Shown here piece after piece: positions 8,652 to 17,171 of a DNA stretch of 64,000 bases. The stretch spans positions 47,527-111,526 of the forward strand of contig JAJCZA010000018.1 of the NCBI GenBank assembly GCA_029262635.1, written 5' to 3'. How positions within the stretch are numbered: the stretch's first letter is position 1; each line of letters starts with the position of its first letter. The notes below the pieces were generated by a model. The model made no database searches. It was not told the origin of the DNA and saw only the letters and a list, made by a program, of their open reading frames with translations. The translations under genes were made by a program, and so were the position numbers. The stretch is from Vampirovibrionales bacterium (GTDB lineage: Bacteria; Cyanobacteriota; Vampirovibrionia; Vampirovibrionales; Vampirovibrionaceae).

Positions 8652-9805
8652 CCGATTCGAAGCGTGAGGCATTTGGAAGAGCCGCCTGACTTTAGGAATT
8701 CGCTCATATCCACCTGAATCACGTTAAACCCACGGGATTTTAACTCGTCGGCCAAACGATGAGACCCTTGATTGAAAATCACGGTATCGTTAATGGCTAC
8801 CGTATTACAGGCAAAATGAGCGGCTTCTTCATCAGTAACCGGAATTAGTTTATCTTTAGGTATGTTTGCTTCAATGACACTGCGCCCATAGGCGTCAAAG
8901 GCATTGGGATAATAGATAAAGTGGCCGTCATAGAGTGGACAGATGCACACATCGATATGGTAAAACCGCTGGCTAATTAGCTCAAGCGACAAAACGGGCA
9001 AACCGGTTTGAGTCGTGATGAAGCTATGGGAGGCAATGTCGGTTCGTGTTTTGTAACCGGCAAACACACGGTCCTGCCAGATAAGTGCATCACCGGCACC
9101 TTCAAAGGTGATACCACTTGGCATGGTAAAGGTTTTAAATCCGTGATCGGCAAACCATTTCTCACAATGAGGTTCTTCGCCTTGACGCTCTTCAAATTTA
9201 TAATGGGCAATAATCGCTTTATCGCCATAGACAAAGGCTGCATTGGCGGTAAAAACCAGATCTGGCAATCCTTTAACCGGCTCCATTAAATGGACATCCG
9301 CTTTGGCCTGTTTCGTAATTGCCTGATAAAGGGAATCCCACTGCTTTTTAGCCAATTCCACGTCGCAAGGGCCCGCTTCTTTCATCCATGGATTAATAGC
9401 GTATTCTACCGTAAAGTAATCCGGTGGGCACATCAGGATTTTCGGCGTATCGACATCCCCTAAAGGACTTGGAGGGGAGCGAAAAATACCCACTTTTTTC
9501 TCTTGCACTGCTGGAGAAGCGGGTGTGGTAACCGGCGTTTTTTCCATATAAGGCTGAACGTCGTTAATAATTGCTTCAAGCGAATTGTTATCCAGAGCCG
9601 TAATCATAATGCGGGCGTAACTGAAGTCTTCGCTGGAAGTACCAATATTAAAGTCCGTAATCTCGAAACTTCCATGATGGCGTACAATAATATCCAACAC
9701 ACGAGAGAGCGTTAAAGAATCAATAAAATGCCCTTTAAGTTCAATGGTTTTTCGAATAACATTTTCTGTGTGTTCTGACTGTTTACTCTCTGACTGTGTG
9801 CTCAT
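8648..9805 (-). CDS. Arginine dihydrolase-like enzyme with an N-terminal LOR-type domain (rearranged ArgZ/AgrE relative)
   Basis: Residues about 18-88 match the small ACT-like domain of LOR/SDH proteins (IELKGHFIDS, FNIG, SYAR). Residues about 122-385 are a guanidine-modifying hydrolase of the ArgZ/AgrE type. The expected active-site residues are visible: N138 in INPWM, N188 in FTANAAF, E235, H283 and D285 in FYHIDVC, and C379 in SKCLTLRIG. In cyanobacterial ArgZ/AgrE the hydrolase comes first, then LOR, then an ornithine cyclodeaminase domain. Here LOR comes first, the hydrolase ends the protein, and the cyclodeaminase is missing. The likely reaction is arginine to ornithine, CO2 and two ammonia. 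A simple deiminase activity giving citrulline cannot be excluded. Confidence 0.85.
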   Translation of the reverse strand: MSTQSESKQSEHTENVIRKTIELKGHFIDSLTLSRVLDIIVRHHGSFEITDFNIGTSSEDFSYARIMITALDNNSLEAIINDVQPYMEKTPVTTPASPAVQEKKVGIFRSPPSPLGDVDTPKILMCPPDYFTVEYAINPWMKEAGPCDVELAKKQWDSLYQAITKQAKADVHLMEPVKGLPDLVFTANAAFVYGDKAIIAHYKFEERQGEEPHCEKWFADHGFKTFTMPSGITFEGAGDALIWQDRVFAGYKTRTDIASHSFITTQTGLPVLSLELISQRFYHIDVCICPLYDGHFIYYPNAFDAYGRSVIEANIPKDKLIPVTDEEAAHFACNTVAINDTVIFNQGSHRLADELKSRGFNVIQVDMSEFLKSGGSSKCLTLRIG

Positions 9806-9902
9806 GGAATGGAGTCCTTTTTGATTCTATTTTCTATGGACTCATCATAACGCAAGCATATGCCCCAACCAAGGATGAGAGGGTGACAAGCTGTATTCCC
9901 CC

Positions 9903-10559
9903 TTAGGAACGGGGACGAGCCTGAGAGGCCTCCAGATTAAAAGCGATGGATATGCGCTCGACCGGACTAAGGTTGGGGTGAACCAGATGCATCAGGTAGC
10001 CTGGAAAAAGAAGGATCATTCCGTTTTCAGGATGATAGGTCACGACACTGGACCGGTGATAATGACGTCCCAAAGGCAAGGGATTCATAAACTCAATAAG
10101 ACCACTGCGGTCTTTGGGATTTTTTTTACGGGACTCTTCGTCTCGCTCCAGACTTTTCTCCACGTCCACATAAAAGACGCCCGACCACTGACAGGGCAAG
10201 TGGTTATGGGGAGCATTCCATGCGTTTCCGCCACTGATATTGCCCCAACAAGAGGTAAGTAGAATTTCCGTTTGAGCTTCCTGACCTGGATAAAACGGGG
10301 CAACACATTGACCGGAAAACTGGCCAATGGCCTGATTAAGCCATTGAATATCCGGGTGATCTTGAAGGTGTAGATTATTTTCCGAATGCCAGCCATTTAA
10401 ATTGCTTTTTTTGAGACCCGGACTTTTTTGCTGAAGTTCCAGCAAGAAGGTACGCAAGCCTGCTTGGTGTGCCGGAAAATTGTTGAGTTTACTTTTGAAA
10501 ACAGGAACGGCAAAATGCCAGTCCGTTTGAACATCTTGAAGGGTGTTTGGTATGGTCAT
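9903..10559 (-). CDS. Putative 2-oxoglutarate/Fe(II)-dependent oxygenase
   Basis: This 218-residue protein resembles the small 2OG-Fe(II) oxygenase family often annotated as 'putative 2OG-Fe(II) oxygenase' (TIGR02466-like). The first metal-binding segment is HNHLPCQWSGVFYVDV, where the HNH supplies a histidine. The distal histidine lies in MILLFPGYLMHLVHPN. A following arginine in VERISIAFNLE would bind 2-oxoglutarate. The substrate is unknown; relatives act on proteins or small molecules. It lies 97 bases upstream of the arginine dihydrolase-like gene on the same strand and may share its transcript. Confidence 0.7.
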   Translation of the reverse strand: MTIPNTLQDVQTDWHFAVPVFKSKLNNFPAHQAGLRTFLLELQQKSPGLKKSNLNGWHSENNLHLQDHPDIQWLNQAIGQFSGQCVAPFYPGQEAQTEILLTSCWGNISGGNAWNAPHNHLPCQWSGVFYVDVEKSLERDEESRKKNPKDRSGLIEFMNPLPLGRHYHRSSVVTYHPENGMILLFPGYLMHLVHPNLSPVERISIAFNLEASQARPRS

Positions 10560-10731
10560 GATTTTTATTATAACGTCTCAATTTAAAAATAATAGACCAT
10601 GTGGTTGAGTTTGAGGAGCGGGAAAGTAGGGAACTTTATATTTATAGTGGATTAAGCCCTTTTTTATGTAGTTAGACTTCCTTTATTCAGTGGATGAAAC
10701 CAGGAAGCACAAAGGATACGGTATAAGTGGG

Positions 10732-10747
10732 TATCTATCGATAGATA
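10732..10747. promoter_or_regulatory. Perfect 16-bp palindrome upstream of the flagellar operon
   Basis: TATCTATCGATAGATA reads identically on both strands and ends 22 bases before the first flagellar-operon start codon. The spacer-free symmetry suits a dimeric DNA-binding protein better than an RNA hairpin. No regulator is identified. The rest of the 210-bp gap (10560-10769) is AT-rich and shows no convincing sigma-28 or sigma-54 promoter by eye. Confidence 0.35.
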
Positions 10748-10769
10748 ACGAGGTTAAAGAGAGGAAAAA

Positions 10770-11345
10770 GTGAATCACTTTGAGGTTACATTGCAACGTG
10801 TTTCTCAGATCGAGCAGCAACTTCATTCGATCCGGCAACGCACAACAGCCCCTGATAGCAAGATGGGAGCATTTCAAGGCGTGCTAAAAGAGGTTCAGAC
10901 TGAAACACCCTCAGGGCTTCCTTCGACTTCTCGATCTGAAATTGAATCTTTGATTCAAAAAATTGGTTCAAAAGAAGGGGTGGATCCCAATTTGGTGAGG
11001 GCTGTGGTTCAAACAGAATCCGGTTTTAACGCCAAAGCGGTTTCGCCTGTCGGCGCACAAGGATTAATGCAGTTGATGCCTTCGACGGCTCGTGGGTTAG
11101 GAGTCTCTAATAGCTTCAATCCGGCTGAAAACATTCAGGGTGGGACTCGATACCTGAAAGGACAGATTTCAAAATATCAGTCGTTGCCTAAAGCATTGGC
11201 TGCCTATAATGCTGGACCGGGGGCTGTCGATAAATACGGCGGTGTCCCTCCTTATCAAGAGACAAAAAATTACGTTAGCAAAGTCATGGGGCTTTACCAG
11301 CAATATAGCGATGCCCAACCCTTGAGTAAGGCGGTGGTTCGATGA
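10770..11345 (+). CDS. Flagellum-associated lytic transglycosylase (SLT domain), no Sec signal
   Basis: Residues about 60-175 form an SLT/LysM-associated transglycosylase domain. It shows catalytic Glu in VQTESGFN, then AQGLMQLMPSTA and LAAYNAGPGAVDKYGGVPPYQET. The first 60 residues are a polar, coiled-coil-prone tail with no hydrophobic signal peptide, so export through the flagellar secretion apparatus is a possibility. The GTG start follows an AGAGAGG site. The stop overlaps the ATG of the next rod gene (ATGA). Coupling to rod genes suggests it opens the peptidoglycan for rod passage. That job is done in many Proteobacteria by the C-terminal domain of FlgJ, which is missing from flgJ here. 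Confidence 0.88.
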   Translation: MNHFEVTLQRVSQIEQQLHSIRQRTTAPDSKMGAFQGVLKEVQTETPSGLPSTSRSEIESLIQKIGSKEGVDPNLVRAVVQTESGFNAKAVSPVGAQGLMQLMPSTARGLGVSNSFNPAENIQGGTRYLKGQISKYQSLPKALAAYNAGPGAVDKYGGVPPYQETKNYVSKVMGLYQQYSDAQPLSKAVVR

Positions 11346-12118
11346 TTAAAGGGCTATATACCGCAGCGGCAGGCATGCTTTCCACTAGTATTTCTATGGA
11401 TACGATGGCGAATAATATGGCCAACATGAATACGGTTGGATTTAAGAAAAACCATGCCAGTTTTCAAAGTTTTCCTGAGTTGTTGATTCAACGGACAGGC
11501 GCAGATGGGGTTAAGCAGATCGGCTCGCTCAATTCAGGTAGTAAAATTAAAGCCACCCCTATCAATTTTTCTCAAGGCTCATTGAGAACGACAGGAAACA
11601 CTTTTGATTTGGCCATTCAGGGAGATGGGTTTTTTACGGTATCCGATGATGAGGGCAATACGTTCTATACTCGAAACGGAGCATTTGCGCTGGATGCCAA
11701 TGGGGATTTGATTAATCAGGAAGGCCAAAAAGTACTGGCTTTTAATAACCGCCCGATTAATATCCCGCGGGACGGACAAAAAATTGAAATAACACCAACG
11801 GGTATGATTACCGCTGATGGAGAAGTTATTGATGAATTATACATCACCCAGTTTAAAAACAATGCGACATTAGAAAAAATGGGTGGTCATCTTTTTAAGG
11901 CAACCGATGCCACTGAATTCAGCGATGCGGCGCCCGTGGATCAGACTTTGAAGTATTCCATATTTCAACGGACCCTAGAAGGTTCCAATGTTAATATGGT
12001 GCAAGAAATGGTTAATAATATAACGGGTCTCAGGCTGTATGAGTCGTTACAGAAAAATATTCAATTACAAAATCAGACCTTGGGCAAGGTTGTTAATGAC
12101 GTGGGCCGTTACCGGTAA
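11342..12118 (+). CDS. flgF: Flagellar basal-body rod protein FlgF (proximal rod)
   Basis: The protein has the N-terminal rod signature (GLYTAAAGMLSTSISMDTMANNMANMNTVGFKK) and the FlgE/F/G-type middle segment (FDLAIQGDGFFTV, YTRNGAF). It ends with the C-terminal rod helix (EGSNVNMVQEMVNNITGLRLYESLQK). Two such proteins occur in tandem. The second is the better FlgG, so this first one is called FlgF by order. It is 258 residues long and its start overlaps the lytic transglycosylase gene by four bases. It assembles in the periplasm after export by the flagellar secretion system. Confidence 0.88.
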   Translation: MIKGLYTAAAGMLSTSISMDTMANNMANMNTVGFKKNHASFQSFPELLIQRTGADGVKQIGSLNSGSKIKATPINFSQGSLRTTGNTFDLAIQGDGFFTVSDDEGNTFYTRNGAFALDANGDLINQEGQKVLAFNNRPINIPRDGQKIEITPTGMITADGEVIDELYITQFKNNATLEKMGGHLFKATDATEFSDAAPVDQTLKYSIFQRTLEGSNVNMVQEMVNNITGLRLYESLQKNIQLQNQTLGKVVNDVGRYR

Positions 12119-12266
12119 CATGTTGTTAGAAGAAAAGACTTAGAGAAGTAGAGAAATAAAGAGAGAAATCTAAAAAGAGAAGTCAATAATAATAGAGAAG
12201 AGAGACGGTGTGTAATGACACAACAACCGAAAAAATTACAAAATGGGAGGTTAAAGGCGATATAAC

Positions 12267-13058
12267 ATGATGCGAGCTCTATATACCTCAGCCACCGGGG
12301 CACAAGCCCAGCAATTTAATATTGATATTATTGCGAACAATGTGGCCAACGTAAATACCAGCGGGTACAAGAAAACCCGTGCTGAATTTCAAGATCTATT
12401 AAGCCAAACCTTTCAGGCGGCTGGCGCATTGACGGCAGAAGGAACGTTTGATCCAGTTGGTGTTCAAGTTGGGTTAGGTGTGGGTATTTCCGCAACTCAA
12501 CGTGTCTTTCTGGAAGGATCTGTGGTTCAAACTGCTAACCCGTTGGATCTTGCCATTCAGGGTGATGGTTTTTTTCAGATCCTTCAGCCAGATGGTTCTA
12601 CAGCATACACTCGGGACGGGACTTTTAAGCGGGATGCTAACGGACAGTTGGTAACTTCTGACGGATATTTGCTTCAGCCTAATATCACGGTTCCAGTGGA
12701 TTCAACCGAAATTGTTATTGCTCTGGATGGGAATGTTATGGTTCGGCAATCCGGTAGTACGACATTAAACCAGGTGGGCCAGATTCAAATGGTTAAATTC
12801 TCTAACGCTGCCGGTCTAGAAAGTATTGGCCGAAATCTGTTTAAAGAGACGCCAGGTTCAGGAACGGCGATTCAGGGAACCGCTGGTACCGGACAATTTG
12901 GTGATACCAGTATTAATCAAGGTTTTTTAGAAAATTCTAATGTTCAAATTGTTGAAGAGTTAATTAACCTGATTGCGGCTCAGCGGGCATTCGAAGCCAA
13001 TTCAAAAGTCATGCGAGCTTCAGGAGAGGTCTTAAGTAATGTCAATAATATTGTTTAG
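12267..13058 (+). CDS. flgG: Flagellar basal-body rod protein FlgG (distal rod)
   Basis: FlgG is recognised by MRALYTSATGAQAQQFNIDIIANNVANVNTSGYKK at the N-terminus. The internal LDLAIQGDGFFQI and YTRDGTFKRDANGQLV follow, and NVQIVEELINLIAAQRAFEANSKVMR closes the protein. The 263-residue length matches the family closely. Two adjacent ATGs (12267, 12270) could start it, and an AAAGGCGA site lies about six bases upstream. The 148-bp gap after flgF is purine-rich and shows no clear hairpin, so the operon probably continues through it. Confidence 0.95.
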   Translation: MMRALYTSATGAQAQQFNIDIIANNVANVNTSGYKKTRAEFQDLLSQTFQAAGALTAEGTFDPVGVQVGLGVGISATQRVFLEGSVVQTANPLDLAIQGDGFFQILQPDGSTAYTRDGTFKRDANGQLVTSDGYLLQPNITVPVDSTEIVIALDGNVMVRQSGSTTLNQVGQIQMVKFSNAAGLESIGRNLFKETPGSGTAIQGTAGTGQFGDTSINQGFLENSNVQIVEELINLIAAQRAFEANSKVMRASGEVLSNVNNIV

Positions 13059-13093
13059 GTTAACTTAAGTTAAATCAGAAGGAGTCTCTTTAG

Positions 13094-13861
13094 GTGACGA
13101 AACACCGTTCATTTCAATTCATTACTGCTTTATTTATTGCTACTGCTTTTTGTACAATAAGCTATTGGAATGAAGGACATGCGGTGGTTGTGGATGAAGC
13201 GGTTATCAGTAAAACCGTGATTCAACATGTCACTGATATGGCAAAGAATTCAGGGCGAATCTCTCATGGGGAACGTCTGAATATTGAAATTATGGGGATT
13301 CCTCGCGCTCCTTTTGATTTTAGAGAAACACCGAAACTATCCAATATCACGCTGAATACGACATCCAGTTTAGATCGGTTTTTTTCGAACCGAGCGCTCG
13401 TTCAGGTAAAAATTACTTCCAATATATCCGGGCGTACCCGGCAGGTCGGGGTTCCTGTCAAAGTTTCACTCAGCAAAAAAGTCTGGGTGGCTAAAACAAT
13501 GATTATGCCAGGAGAATCTCTTTCACCTCGAAACCTTGAATTAGAAAATCGGGAAATTACTACGAATTTTGATTACGTGGCCGGGGCTGAAATAGATTTG
13601 TCGCAATATTCAACCCGGATGATGTTAAAAAAAGGTCAAATGGTGACCACACATCAAATGGTTCGTCCTCCAGCGGTACAACGCAACAACATGGTAAAAA
13701 TTATTATGGCTGGTGCCAATGGCTTAAAAATTATACTCGATGGGAAATCCATGGAAGACGGTCATATTGGCCAACGAGTCCGGGTTCGTAATCGGTATAG
13801 CAAGGATAAGTTTTATACAGGAAAAGTAATTTCCGAAAATCGTGTTCAGGTCGGGATGTAA
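13094..13861 (+). CDS. flgA: Flagellar P-ring assembly chaperone FlgA
   Basis: This is a secreted protein with an N-terminal hydrophobic signal (residues about 10-28). The C-terminal half carries a SAF-type domain (VWVAKTMIMPGESLSPRNLE, then NNMVKIIMAGANGLKI and IGQRVRVRNRYSKDKFYTGKV). That pattern is typical of FlgA, the periplasmic chaperone for FlgI. The start is GTG 13094 with AAGGAG nine bases upstream. It lies between flgG and flgH, as in many flagellar operons. Confidence 0.92.
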   Translation: MTKHRSFQFITALFIATAFCTISYWNEGHAVVVDEAVISKTVIQHVTDMAKNSGRISHGERLNIEIMGIPRAPFDFRETPKLSNITLNTTSSLDRFFSNRALVQVKITSNISGRTRQVGVPVKVSLSKKVWVAKTMIMPGESLSPRNLELENREITTNFDYVAGAEIDLSQYSTRMMLKKGQMVTTHQMVRPPAVQRNNMVKIIMAGANGLKIILDGKSMEDGHIGQRVRVRNRYSKDKFYTGKVISENRVQVGM

Positions 13862-13873
13862 GGGGTTATTAGA

Positions 13874-14551
13874 ATGGAGTTTAAAAATTATTTAGTTCAT
13901 TCAGTGTTTCGAGCAACCTTAGCTCTGACCATCGCTGTAGTCTGGGTTCCAATTACTGTGGACACCGCTTCCGCTGAATCACTTTTCCGTGCTTCGGCCA
14001 ATTACTCTGCAAGTACGCCCTATACGCCAAATTCGTTGTATTCCCAGCCCCTCCCTAACTCAGTAGGAGATATGCTGACGATCTTGATCGATGAACAGAC
14101 CATCATGAGTAACAGTGCACAACTGGAAATCGAACGAACCCAAGCGATTCAAGAGAACAGTTCAGGCTTATTGAATCGGGTGATTCATAAAATCGGGGTT
14201 CCTCAGCGGTTTTCTTTCCCTGATTTTAACGGATTAGATACGGATAATAATTTGGAGAGTCAAGCGTCTGCTTCCAGAACCAGTCAGCTAAAAGATACAA
14301 TTTCTGTTCAGGTTGTCCAGATTTTACCTAATGGTAATCTTGTCGTTCAAGGAACCAAAGTGGTATTAATTAACCGTGATCGAGTCAACATGATGGTGAC
14401 CGGGATTATAAATCCTTATTACCTTAATCAAAATAACCAAATTGCCTCAACTCAGGTGGGTAATTTTCAAATGCTGATGAGCGGTAAGGGCATCATTAAT
14501 AGACAACAAAATGATGGGATTTTCAACAAGGTTTTTCAGTTCTTTAATTAA
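13874..14551 (+). CDS. flgH: Flagellar L-ring protein FlgH, without a lipobox
   Basis: The L-ring forms the outer-membrane bushing of the flagellum, so this gene implies an outer membrane. Family features are SVGDMLTILIDEQT, SQLKDTISVQVVQILPNGNLVVQGTK and the C-terminal NQIASTQVGNFQML strand. The N-terminus is a signal peptide ending near TASAES with no cysteine after it. This FlgH therefore looks like a substrate of signal peptidase I and not a lipoprotein, unlike enterobacterial FlgH. It lies 12 bases after flgA and 37 bases before flgI. Confidence 0.93.
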   Translation: MEFKNYLVHSVFRATLALTIAVVWVPITVDTASAESLFRASANYSASTPYTPNSLYSQPLPNSVGDMLTILIDEQTIMSNSAQLEIERTQAIQENSSGLLNRVIHKIGVPQRFSFPDFNGLDTDNNLESQASASRTSQLKDTISVQVVQILPNGNLVVQGTKVVLINRDRVNMMVTGIINPYYLNQNNQIASTQVGNFQMLMSGKGIINRQQNDGIFNKVFQFFN

Positions 14552-14588
14552 TTGAAACTGAATAAATGAAGGCAAAGGATTTAATTTG

Positions 14589-15746
14589 ATGAGAGAAAAG
14601 CAATTAACTAAAAGTGCAAAAACAGGACTACGATCGCTGATCAGTGTGGTAATGACACTGGGAATTCTGGTGGCATTTTCCTGGGTTCAGTTTTCAATGG
14701 AATCTTCTGCTGCAAAACTACGATTAAAGGACATTACCCATGTAAAGGGGGTTCGGAATAATTTTGTTGTTGGCCGAGGGTTGGTCATGGGTTTAAACCG
14801 AACAGGTGATCAAAGTCGTTCAACCTTGCAAGATGAATTTAACTTGATCCGAAATATGGGCGGCAGATTAAACAGCCAAAATGATATTAGAAGTACAAAC
14901 ACAGCGGCGGTGATTGTCACTGCGATCATTCCGCCGTTTGCTAAAGCGGGTGATCAGATTGACGTTATTGTTTCGTCTATGGCTGATGCGAAAAGTCTGG
15001 AAGGCGGAACCTTGATTGAAACCCAGTTGGTTGCCCCTAACGGAGAAGTGATTGCCATCGCCCAAGGCCCCATTTCAGTGGGTGGTACCTCCGTAGATTC
15101 AGGTGGCTCATCAGCCAGGACGTCCATGACGACAGCAGGGCGAATTCCACAAGGTGCTATAATGGAGCGAGAAATTCATACGGAGATCGGTGACGATTTT
15201 GGACTGGATATTGTGCTGGATCGGACGGACTTTTCCATGGCCAACCGAGTAGCCGATGCGGTTACCCGTAATTTAGCACCGGCTCGGGCGGTTGATGGTA
15301 GTACAATTCGGATTCAGTTACCTGACAAGTTTATTGACGATCGGGTTCGGTTTATTTCTTTTATGGAAAATATTGAAGTGGATTCCATTGATGAAATTGC
15401 CAAGGTTGTGGTCAACGAGCGTACGGGCACGATTGTGATCGGGAACGGTGTTCGTTTATTGCCTTCTGCAGTGGCTCATGGTGGGATTACAGTAACGGTT
15501 AAAACAACAAATGAGATTAGCCAGCCAAATGCCTTATCTACGGGCGGAGAAACTATGGGTGTGACTAATAGCGAAATTAATATTGAAGAACAACCCGGAT
15601 CGTTAATTGAGTTAAATGGAGGCTCTACATTGGCGGATCTCGTTGCGGCATTAAATGCCATTGGTGTATCTCCCAACGATTTGATCTCTATTCTACAAGC
15701 ACTAAAAGCTTCTGGTAGTTTAGAAGCACAGTTGGAAATTATTTAA
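14589..15746 (+). CDS. flgI: Flagellar P-ring protein FlgI
   Basis: This periplasmic ring protein surrounds the rod at the peptidoglycan. A signal peptide covers about residues 17-42. The mature part starts with LRLKDITHVKGVRNNFVVGRGLVMGLNRTGD, a classic FlgI opening. Further conserved blocks are NTAAVIVTAIIPPFAKAGDQIDV, LQALKASGSLEAQLEII and the SGGSSARTSM region. I take ATG 14589, with AAAGGA nine bases upstream; a TTG one codon earlier is also in frame. The 385-residue length is normal. Confidence 0.95.
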   Translation: MREKQLTKSAKTGLRSLISVVMTLGILVAFSWVQFSMESSAAKLRLKDITHVKGVRNNFVVGRGLVMGLNRTGDQSRSTLQDEFNLIRNMGGRLNSQNDIRSTNTAAVIVTAIIPPFAKAGDQIDVIVSSMADAKSLEGGTLIETQLVAPNGEVIAIAQGPISVGGTSVDSGGSSARTSMTTAGRIPQGAIMEREIHTEIGDDFGLDIVLDRTDFSMANRVADAVTRNLAPARAVDGSTIRIQLPDKFIDDRVRFISFMENIEVDSIDEIAKVVVNERTGTIVIGNGVRLLPSAVAHGGITVTVKTTNEISQPNALSTGGETMGVTNSEINIEEQPGSLIELNGGSTLADLVAALNAIGVSPNDLISILQALKASGSLEAQLEII

Positions 15747-15773
15747 TAACGTAAAAAGGAGTGTAATTTTTAA

Positions 15774-16196
15774 ATGAATCCTCTGGAAGGTATGACACAA
15801 GGTGCCGCCTCGATGGCATTGTCTCAAACAGAGACAACTGCGGCCCGCATGGAACAGATGTATAAAAATCCAGAGACTTTTGAACAGAAAAAAATGACGG
15901 AATCCTCACAGGAGTTCGAGGCGATTTTTTTCCAACAAATGTTGGACGAAATGGATAAAACTGTTGATCGCTCTGATTCTTTATTTGGTAATAGTGAAGG
16001 CGAAAAAGTATTTCGTGAAATGATGAACAAAGAAATCGCTATGTCAGTTTCAACGGCACCAGGGGGTAGTGGCTTGGGCTTGGCTGAAACAATCTATCGC
16101 CAAATGGCAATAACAAAAGAGGCTGAAACTTCGGGAAGAAGTGCCTTAGATGAGCATCAGGGAAAATCGTTACAACGAGTTGATATAAAAGGTTAA
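15774..16196 (+). CDS. flgJ: FlgJ-type rod-binding protein (N-terminal domain only)
   Basis: The 140-residue protein contains the rod-binding domain SQEFEAIFFQQMLDEMDKTV, GEKVFREMMNKEIAMSVS and GLAETIYRQM. The muramidase half found in enterobacterial FlgJ is absent. The peptidoglycan-cleaving role is probably supplied by the separate lytic transglycosylase at the head of this operon. It follows flgI after 27 bases. The start is ATG 15774 with an AAAAAGGAG site upstream. Confidence 0.92.
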   Translation: MNPLEGMTQGAASMALSQTETTAARMEQMYKNPETFEQKKMTESSQEFEAIFFQQMLDEMDKTVDRSDSLFGNSEGEKVFREMMNKEIAMSVSTAPGGSGLGLAETIYRQMAITKEAETSGRSALDEHQGKSLQRVDIKG

Positions 16197-16239
16197 AGGT
16201 AAAAATAAAAGCAGATAAAGAGAGAAATTAATTATTGGT

Positions 16240-16566
16240 ATGACTCATTCAATCACATCACAAGAAACGTCTTCCCTGCAATTACTGCAGGCTCAAAAGG
16301 CATTTAAAACAAAGACTCAATCTGCTAATTTGGGTGATTTTTCGTCTAACATACCTGTTGATGAGGCCGTTTTGTCTAATGGGAAGATAATTAAAGGGTC
16401 ATCAAATTCAATCAATAGTCAAAAAACAACATCCATGTCTAACGTGGCTAAATTTAATGAAATTAACATGGTTGCTAAGCAAGTGGGCTATGTTGGGCTA
16501 ACAGAATCTCAAATTCAACGAGCTCTGAACTTAGGTGAGAGTTTACTGGCTAATTATCAAGCTTAA
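16240..16566 (+). CDS. Small flagellar-operon protein, possible FlgM (anti-sigma-28)
   Basis: This 108-residue, serine-, glutamine- and asparagine-rich protein has no signal peptide. It ends in a predicted helical segment (KFNEINMVAKQVGYVGLTESQIQRALNLGESLLANYQA). Position between flgJ and flgN-flgK is where flgM normally sits. FlgM is likewise small, mostly disordered and helical at its C-terminus. Sequence match to FlgM is weak by eye, so the assignment is mainly positional. It could instead be an unrelated secreted cap or chaperone-client protein. Confidence 0.5.
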   Translation: MTHSITSQETSSLQLLQAQKAFKTKTQSANLGDFSSNIPVDEAVLSNGKIIKGSSNSINSQKTTSMSNVAKFNEINMVAKQVGYVGLTESQIQRALNLGESLLANYQA

Positions 16567-16589
16567 TTTAAAGAGAAGAGAGAAAAACA

Positions 16590-17123
16590 ATGGATCATTC
16601 AGCATCAGATCAAACGATTAAAAATCAGTTGGCTTTGCTTCAATGTTTGCTCAATAAGCAGGCTGACATTTATTCGGAAATTGAGGAAAAAATGGTTCAG
16701 AAACAACACGTTCTGGTTGAAGGAAATCCTGATAAACTAGTCAGTACAGACCAGGTGTTAACCGGGTTAGCTCAAAAAATAGCTCGGTTGGAAGAGGAGC
16801 GAATTGCCTTATTAATAAAAATGGGGCATCCGAATGAAAGCCTGAAAGAGGTTATTGAAACGTTGCCTTCAGGTGAAGCTGAATCCTTATCTCAGTGCCG
16901 AAATCGTTTGGTTAAAGGAATTGAACGGGTAAAAGGTGAAAACGATAAAGCCCGATCACTATTGAATTTATCCATTCGATGGGTTGAAGATACGGTTGAG
17001 TTAATTGCCAATGCCTTAGCTCCTGAGGCAGGTTCTTATAATGCGTCGGGTGTAAAAAATAACCGGGCCATTCAAGAAGCCTCTGGGCCTTTAGCGCCAT
17101 CTACAATTCAAAGAGATGCTTAA
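16590..17123 (+). CDS. flgN: FlgN-like flagellar export chaperone
   Basis: The 177-residue, largely helical and coiled-coil protein has the FlgN-type layout: long N-terminal helices (NQLALLQCLLNKQADIYSEIEEKM) and LEEERIALLIKMG. A central helix ends with NDKARSLLNLSIRWVEDTVELIANAL. FlgN binds FlgK and FlgL and delivers them for export. Its location directly upstream of flgK supports the call. The last 30 residues are low-complexity and probably disordered. Confidence 0.8.
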   Translation: MDHSASDQTIKNQLALLQCLLNKQADIYSEIEEKMVQKQHVLVEGNPDKLVSTDQVLTGLAQKIARLEEERIALLIKMGHPNESLKEVIETLPSGEAESLSQCRNRLVKGIERVKGENDKARSLLNLSIRWVEDTVELIANALAPEAGSYNASGVKNNRAIQEASGPLAPSTIQRDA

Positions 17124-17171
17124 GTAAAAACAGACCGGGAAATAAATTGGGAAAAAGAGAGAGTTTAATAA

